Assembly: GCA_021030915.1 (NCBI GenBank)
Contig: JAGEMR010000009.1
Coordinates: 248,001 to 312,000 of the forward strand
Reading direction: 5' to 3'
DNA length: 64,000 nucleotides
Source of the DNA: Astrothelium macrocarpum
Lineage: Eukaryota; Ascomycota; Dothideomycetes; Trypetheliales; Trypetheliaceae
The position numbers and the translations under genes are program-made. This document shows positions 58,105 through 64,000 of this stretch, piece by piece. How positions within the stretch are numbered: position 1 is the first letter of the stretch; each line of letters begins with the position of its first letter. The notes below the pieces were generated by a model. The model ran no database searches. It worked only from the letters and a program-made list of their open reading frames with translations, and had not been told where the DNA came from.

Positions 58105-59424
58105 TCATTCGATTCCGAACTCTTTTGCCACCTGCCAACATTCTGATTCCGATTTTCCATCCGAGAAGGCTTTTTCCACCTCATTAACCATATCCACAGG
58201 CACAAAAATCTCCTGTCTCAGCTTATAAAACTCTGATGAGATATATGTATCACCGTTTGGGCGAGGACAATGCACTATATCGCGCTGGTTGAGTGATACC
58301 GGAATCTCATCTTTCAGCGCCATAAATTTCGACGTTACAAACGTACGGCCGAGCCTACTCTGCCGAATGATACCAGCTGCAACTAGTTCCTCCCTGCGAC
58401 GGAGCAGACTCGAATGAAGGAAATTCAACAGATTCTGCCTCTTTGCAAGATATTGCTCCTGAGGTGTGTTCATGATTTTGTCTAGGTGCTGGCAAGGCGT
58501 CTTCTCCCATTCGACCAACGCCGCATCCCTAGCCAACGCATAATGACAGTTTAGGATACTGACGGGTTCGAAGTCCATGGCTGTCTCCTGGGGAAATCTT
58601 AACTCTTGCATTAACTGGATCCTTCTTGAACCATGACTCTGTTTGCAGATGACTTGACGTACACGCGACGAGAAAAATTCGCGACAAGGTACGACAGGCT
58701 CATAGTATCCATATTGCGCTCCGGCCAAGTCAAGAACGAACTGCTCACCACTCTTCAAGCGAACGATAAGAACTTCATGGAGGAACTCTCTTGGCGAAAT
58801 TTTGATTCCATTGCCATAAAAATCGAAAGAGCGACGACCTTTGAGAGGTGCACATACAAGTGCTTCGACGGAAGCTACAAGACCTGCGAAAAACATCGGG
58901 ATTAGTATTTGAAGAACTAATTGAGGACGAAACTTACCTCGGAGTGCTGCAGCGATTAGTTCGTGTGAATATGCTACGTTTTCTGAGCAGGAGCACATTG
59001 AAAGTATCGCCGCACAATCATTCGATTTCGGAAATAGGTGCCTGGGAAATCTGGTATGCGTTTGGAAAGGCAAACGTTTCCGGAAGTGGAGGTCTGTGGA
59101 GTTTTCTTTGGTCTCTGCTCGGATGATATCGAATGGGAAGCTGAATTCACGGAAATCCAGACATGCTTGTAGAGCCGTTTCCGCAGCGCGGAACAACGTT
59201 CGACGCGCGTTTGACTTTTTGCAGGTCTTCTTATGGCTATGCCAATCAGCAGCCTGGCAGTCTCTGCCGCAGTAGTAGATCGTTAGACGCTGCCCTCCGT
59301 CCACAGTGGGAGTCTCTTTACAGCGAGAACAAGAACTTTCCGCAAGGCTGCCGCAATGGCCGCAGAAGCGTGGAAACTGATCTTCCTGTCGTTGTGTCAC
59401 ACTAACAATCGCAAGAGAATCCAC
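58105..59424 (-). CDS. MYND zinc-finger protein
   Basis: Two exons (58938-59424, 58105-58883) give 421 residues. Near the N-terminus is a MYND finger: CGHC, SSCSRC, YYCGRDCQ, then WHSHKKTC. The rest has no recognised domain, although DIVHCPRPNG and related strands resemble other fungal MYND proteins of unknown role. MYND fingers bind proline-rich peptides. The intron 58884-58937 (GTAAGT, TACTAATC, CGCAG) is 54 nt, a multiple of three, and has no stop, so unspliced reading would add 18 residues. A perfect TGAGTCA lies 114 bp upstream of the ATG (59538-59544). Confidence 0.85.
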   Translation of the reverse strand: MDSLAIVSVTQRQEDQFPRFCGHCGSLAESSCSRCKETPTVDGGQRLTIYYCGRDCQAADWHSHKKTCKKSNARRTLFRAAETALQACLDFREFSFPFDIIRAETKENSTDLHFRKRLPFQTHTRFPRHLFPKSNDCAAILSMCSCSENVAYSHELIAAALRGKFRPQLVLQILIPMFFAGLVASVEALVCAPLKGRRSFDFYGNGIKISPREFLHEVLIVRLKSGEQFVLDLAGAQYGYYEPVVPCREFFSSRVRQVICKQSHGSRRIQLMQELRFPQETAMDFEPVSILNCHYALARDAALVEWEKTPCQHLDKIMNTPQEQYLAKRQNLLNFLHSSLLRRREELVAAGIIRQSRLGRTFVTSKFMALKDEIPVSLNQRDIVHCPRPNGDTYISSEFYKLRQEIFVPVDMVNEVEKAFSDGKSESECWQVAKEFGIE

Positions 59425-60883
59425 AGAACTTAGGAGAGGGGTCAGAAAAGGGAAAGATACATCAAGAAAGGAGGAAATTCGAAGTAGAGAAATCAGGCCA
59501 CTCCCCCATTCGACGAGCCATGATGTAATATACTCAATGAGTCACAATGTGAAGAAGTGAGAATGAGATTGAATAAGTGTGAGGGAAGTTACAATGGATG
59601 AGAAAGCGTATGATCAATAACACAGACACGGTAATGTTTCCCTACAAAGTGAAATCTCTTATGACGTCTGTGTTTAAACAACCCTTTTCCTTCCTTATAG
59701 TCTTCACTTACACTTAAACTTTTGAAGCCTAATTAGATAAATATGCAGTCGTATTGACACTACATGTTTCAATTACCATACTCAAGATAGGGTTTTTGAT
59801 TCTTTCTAAATTCTTGCATTCTCACTAACAAATCTTCGTGGTATCTTGAATACGATGCTGAGGAAAACCCAGAGCATCTCGGCACAGGGGTCCTTGGGGA
59901 TTTCAATCTGATCGTCGCATCCGGCATAGGTTTATAAATGCAAGAAGCAATTTCGAAAGCGGTGAGAAATCTCGCAATCCTGATATCCGATTCCTAGCCA
60001 CCAGTTTCCCTTAGAAACAGATAAAAGTTGAAAATATTTCTGCCAGGATCTTGTCCAAAACCTCGTCACGTAACTTTGTGGCACAGGAAGCTCTCATCCT
60101 ACATCTCTTGAGTATTGCCGCCCGCGATGCGTGTCGACATGTCCAAGCTCGGAAAAGATAGTTTGCAGGACAGGGACCTAGTTTGAAAGAACTAGTTGCG
60201 AACTCGACTTTTACGAATGCTAGAGTGTAACTCAGGAATTTAAAATGCGGCAGGTAATAGAGCCTGGAATTAGGGTAGAAGCACGCTCCAAATAGCAATC
60301 ACAGAGAAAGTACTTGAAGTTGCAAGTCAAACAGCAACAGCAGAAACGAGAAGCAGCTGCAAAACGAAGGGGAACCTAGAAAATGTTTGTTCATTGCCAG
60401 GCCTCCGTTGACTGTTCGACGCCATGGTATTGCTATTACGGCCATCGATTCTTCAAATCCAGACAATCTTGTACCCTCTTAATATGATACTGTCCAAAGT
60501 ACAAGGTCGCAAGAGATTGTGGAAAGTCCCAGGAAGTAGAGGAAGACAAAGGCCTGGAAATGGTAGGAGATGAAGTTCTGGAGGACGTAGTACGCGGTAC
60601 GCATAGAAGCTGCGGAAGACGAATTTTGCGAGACCCTAGAAGATTAGATATTGTGAGCAACAGTGAAAGGCGTTATCGAAGCTGCTCAGTGCTTTGTTAG
60701 CTATGTAAGAGAATAAGAATCGGAAATTCGCGTGCAAAATCAACGATAGACTGTTTCAGCAATATCGATTCTAAATAGTAGGTAGGGCCACGTCCCAAAT
60801 CGCGATTTTCCACACCCTCCGCCTCGACTCCAAGCCCTTCCGCTCGCCAAAGCTCTCCGCCAAATCAATCCCCTTCATAGAAA
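59425..60883. other. Divergent intergenic region, no firm gene
   Basis: 1.46 kb between the MYND gene and the complex I gene. A minus-strand stretch at 60479-60635 follows a TCTAG acceptor and encodes a hydrophobic segment (ISYHFQAFVFLYFLGL), but no upstream exon could be joined. TGAGTCA at 59538-59544 is the one clear regulatory-type motif. Confidence 0.5.
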
Positions 60884-61828
60884 ATGCCATCAACGTTCCC
60901 AAGCCCCTCCGGCGGCACTGGAACTGCGCCTCAGCAGGAGGAGAGGTCGAAACCCTATGTACCCGCCCACCAGCTTGACTCCAAATATCCTGTACGTGCT
61001 ACAATGGGTCACCTTCGTACTCTCCAACTTACTAACCCGGTCTATAGCTCATTGACAACGATCCGTACGTTACTTTCCTCCCCATTTTGGTCAAGAAGCT
61101 CTAAATTGCATGGCTTTGTGTTCGTTCGGCTATGGAGTTCAATCGTCTAACAGACCGCGACAGCCACTTCAAACGCGTAGTCCGCTATGCTCGCCCCTCT
61201 GACTACGGATGGGGCGTTGCTCTAACAGGCCTGGGTCCTGGCCTTCTATGGGCAATGGAAAAAATATCGCCTTCTGGTGTTGGAAGAGGAGGGTTTGCGC
61301 CGGTCATGCGGTTGGCTGGGATGATTGGGCTGGGCGGTGGCTTCATCTTCTTTTATCAATCAAGTATTCGTACGTTTCCGCAGGCAGCTGCCTTTCATTT
61401 ATCTCACAGAACCGCGTTTTTCGCTGACAATGCGTTTGCAGATCGATTTTACGGCCTCACGGAGAATCGACGAGAAATTGATTTGGACATGAGGGAAATG
61501 GTAGACAAGGTGAAGAAGGGGGAGCCATTATATGGACACAGCAGTCTTAGTGAACACATGCAGGGAGTGGCAGCTAGAAATTCTCGCTACTCAGGGCTGT
61601 TTCTCTTCGCCATTCCGTGGTTCAATTTCGTAAACCATCCATACGTTCGTACCCATGTTAATTTTTCCCCCTGCTCCAATCCCTCCAGGCACCTACAAAG
61701 CTGATTAGAATAATTTGAGAGATGTACTGATATTCCATTTCCAGCACGGCGTCGACACATCTAAATACTACCGACAAGCTGAGCGCGAGCTAGCAGCAGA
61801 GGAGAATGCAAAGAACGGAGCTACATGA
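60884..61828 (+). CDS. NADH:ubiquinone oxidoreductase 21 kDa subunit (NUXM type)
   Basis: Five exons (60884-60991, 61048-61064, 61164-61369, 61442-61644, 61745-61828) give 205 residues. The second exon is only 17 nt and supplies LIDNDP. Across the junctions the protein reads DPHFKRVVRYARPSDYGW, then GGFAPVMRLAGMIGLGGGF (first membrane region), FYGLTENRREIDLDMREMVDK, GVAARNSRYSGLF and HGVDTSKYYRQAERELAAE. These match the fungal complex I accessory subunit known as 20.9/21 kDa in Neurospora. It sits in the membrane arm of mitochondrial complex I and lacks catalytic function. The acceptor of exon 3 was set at CGACAG to restore the Pro-His junction. Confidence 0.92.
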
Positions 61829-62156
61829 TTGTAGCTTGCTACGTCATAGTCGCATGGCTCTACGAGGTGGGTGTTGAACTGCCTTGGAATTTGGCGCATT
61901 ATGGAGTATCTTACGTTGAGCTCCACGGATTGTTGAAGTCCCGGAGATGTAAATATGCAACAGAGCAAGTTTAAAAGGAAAAGGATATCTCAAGTCAAAT
62001 TCAACAGAATGCAGCAATACTAGCCGATGAATAGGAGTAACCGTCTCAGCCAGTGCCTCCAGGTGTCTTCCAATTACGCAGCCTCCGCTTCAAATCCCGA
62101 GCCACACCTCTTCGCTGCTAGATATTTAATTTCTCGAATGAACTAGGGGTATCAGT
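61829..62156. other. Convergent intergenic region, no gene seen
   Basis: 328 bp between convergent stop codons. 3' UTRs only. Confidence 0.6.
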
Positions 62157-64000
62157 CATGGGCGTTTCGGGCATCTCTAAGGACTCCTCTGTAGCCTTGG
62201 TGAATAACCACGTGGAAGCATACATGTTGACACTGAACCTCGAATTAGTGAAAATGATTATCCTCTGAAGAAAATGCGGAACTCACCGGTCAATACAGCT
62301 TCCGGGTAGTCTTGCAGCAACACGCTTTGCAAGAAAACCGCCGTTCTCAAAGTCTTTTACATACCATGGGTTCAGACCAGAACTCCTCACCATCACCCGT
62401 CCACCAACTTTGAGTGCTCTATGCAATTTTTGAATCTGTTCCTTGGCCGCTGAACTCTTTGGCTCAAACCAGTCCATGCTGTCCATGAGCACAGCAATGG
62501 TGAGGGTGGACGGCGTCATTCGAGCAATGACCTCATTCATCTCATCTGTATGAATGCGAAGACCGTCAAACGCATTTGGACGTGAAAGCTTGGTATGAGC
62601 TTTTGGAGTAAGGTAGTCGGGATGGGAACGGCGAGAGTAACGTCCTTGGAGGCAGAGAAGGTAATAGTGGTTGTCGTCACTAACCAATGTCGCGTTCACA
62701 ATGGGATCAAGTGTATTGACCATATATTCCCAAATCGCGCGCCCCGAACGAATGCCGCGCTGAGCAGTTGGGAGGATTTCATTCTCATCCGTGGTGGTAC
62801 CGCTCGAGCGAAGATAATCTTGTTCAATCATTTCACGCTGCGCAGGTGGGACACCCAATGCTTTCCATAACCAGCGTTCGTTGCCAACGATCGTCCAGCT
62901 CAAGACACGACTGAGCAGCACTCGCCGGATGCTCTTGTGCCATATCTCGCGTTGCTCATTAAGCGTTTCTGCGGCGCAAAGACGCTCGACTTGTTGGGTC
63001 AACCCAAGAATGCGAAAGAGCCACTTGACAAGGTTGAGCGCATGACGAGATCCACCAGTGTAGTAGAGTCCTCGCGTGCCAAATGTACGTTCACCATTGT
63101 GAAGCCAGAATTGAAAGGCGGCACTGGACATGTGCGGGCTCAATTTTTCGATGAGCATGCTCCGGAAATGGCCATGTTTGCCTTCTCCAAAGAGTTTCCA
63201 GACATCAGAGTACCCAAGTGCCGTGAAAGCAGCCACCTTGAGTTCAAGCAGATGGTTCTGGGCGGGACTGATAGGCATCATTAGCAGCGCAATCTAGTCT
63301 TCTCCATCTCTCACTTACTTCAGATCAACAGCGTGGATGCGTTTCGGCTGCTGTAGAGCGTATGAAAGAGTGTTGTCGCCAGCGCTTGTGATTGCAAGAA
63401 TGACGTCGTCTTCTTGGATCTTGAGAATTCGTGCATCTGCCCTCGCATCCTCCCAGGTGAAAGCGTAGATGTATTCGCTGTTGAATTGCTTATGCTTCGG
63501 AAGCGATGGGTCATAGTATATTCTCCAGTGATGGCTTTGGTACCAACTGGCTGGGAGAGGAAGACTTGCTGCGAGATTGACAATTGCAGATTCATATGCC
63601 TTTGAGTGGACATCTACCGCTGTTGTCTTACGTGCATCCTCTAGTGACTTTCTTTCTAAGTCTAGTGCCGATAAGTACGGTGACTCTGTAGCGGCCGCAT
63701 CTAGCTCTGCCAACTTTGTTCCCGAAGACCCAGTCTCCTTCGGACATCCAATCCATATATAGTATGGAATCCTCACCCCGCAGAAATGATTGCGCGCATT
63801 GACGCTAATGATTGTCCCAAACTTGTATTCTAGATAATCCTGAGAGTTTCATCAGCACTTCATTGTCGGCAAACTACAACGACCAACATACTCTCCGGGC
63901 GGCCTCGAGGCTAACCCTATCGATCTCGAACCATCCTCTCCAAAACACCCTTGAGCCCCAGTTGCAGTGTCTGTCTATGTCTCCGCCCGTATAGTTGCGG
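62157..64000 (-). CDS. BTA1: Betaine lipid synthase BTA1, C-terminal part (5' end beyond right edge)
   Basis: Four exons are visible (63892->64000, 63319-63839, 62287-63267, 62157-62232), about 560 residues. At the right edge the segment RVFWRGWFEIDRV and then DYLEYKFGT and RIPYYIWIGC is the link between the N-terminal methyltransferase and the DUF3419 domain. Then come YIYAFTWEDARAD, AITSAGDNTLSYAL, HAVDLNPAQNHLLELK, FGEGKH, LLCLQGRYS, LMDSMDWF, RALKVGGRV and CIDRVNMYASTW, all typical of the BtaA-like half. Bta1 makes diacylglyceryl-trimethylhomoserine, a phosphorus-free lipid replacing phosphatidylcholine under phosphate limitation. The C-terminus is only about a dozen residues longer than WLFTK. 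The methyltransferase domain and promoter are outside the window. Confidence 0.94.

Noticed and set aside
60479..60635. Hydrophobic minus-strand frame after a TCTAG acceptor
   Set aside because: Suggestive, but no start or upstream exon could be joined in frame, and two other frames are also open over it.
1..64000. CRISPR arrays, insertion sequences, integrated viral genes, operons
   Set aside because: None seen; the intron content and gene arrangement are eukaryotic, and no reverse transcriptase, transposase, capsid or polymerase motif was found in any frame examined.

Overview
The window is nuclear DNA of a filamentous ascomycete (Pezizomycotina). The evidence is short spliceosomal introns (about 45-70 nt, GTRNGT donors, CTRAY-like branch points, YAG acceptors) in most genes, genes on both strands with no operons, and fungus-specific families: NoxA, trifunctional HIS4, Gwt1, Sfr1, an Mcp1-like protein, Zn2Cys6 regulators, an SRA-YDG reader and Bta1. 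The class within Pezizomycotina cannot be fixed by eye. I rebuilt exon structures by reading splice sites and requiring frame continuity with family motifs; every multi-exon model below sums to a whole number of codons.

Layout. 0-10 kb: 3' end of an unknown gene, a small C2H2 protein hidden on the minus strand, an Mcp1-like mitochondrial membrane protein, a zinc alcohol/formaldehyde dehydrogenase, a tRNA-like relic, NADPH oxidase NoxA and a conserved four-helix membrane orphan. 10-23 kb: a GC-rich low-complexity gene, Gwt1 (GPI anchor), Sfr1 (recombination), a seven-exon gene joining a STAND-type N-terminus, a ubiquitin-like domain and zinc modules, and an SRA-YDG protein. 23-43 kb: HIS4, a membrane-anchored alpha/beta hydrolase divergent from it, a BTB protein, an importin, an MFS sugar transporter and the spliceosomal helicase Aquarius. 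43-57 kb is the most accessory-looking part: an intronless bacterial-looking flavoprotein disulfide reductase, a fungal transcription-factor-domain protein, an M50B-like metalloprotease, a Zn2Cys6 regulator divergent from a GST, and two neighbouring alpha/beta hydrolases that both lack the catalytic serine. 57-64 kb: tRNA-Ala(CGC), a MYND protein, the complex I 21 kDa subunit and the 3' part of betaine-lipid synthase BTA1, which runs off the right edge.

Most genes are housekeeping and independent. The one stretch suggesting a coordinated accessory function is 49.8-57 kb, where the regulator/GST intergenic region carries a cluster of CGG/CCG inverted repeats of the kind Zn2Cys6 proteins bind, followed by the two catalytically degenerate hydrolases. 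I see no transposon, CRISPR array or virus-derived gene.
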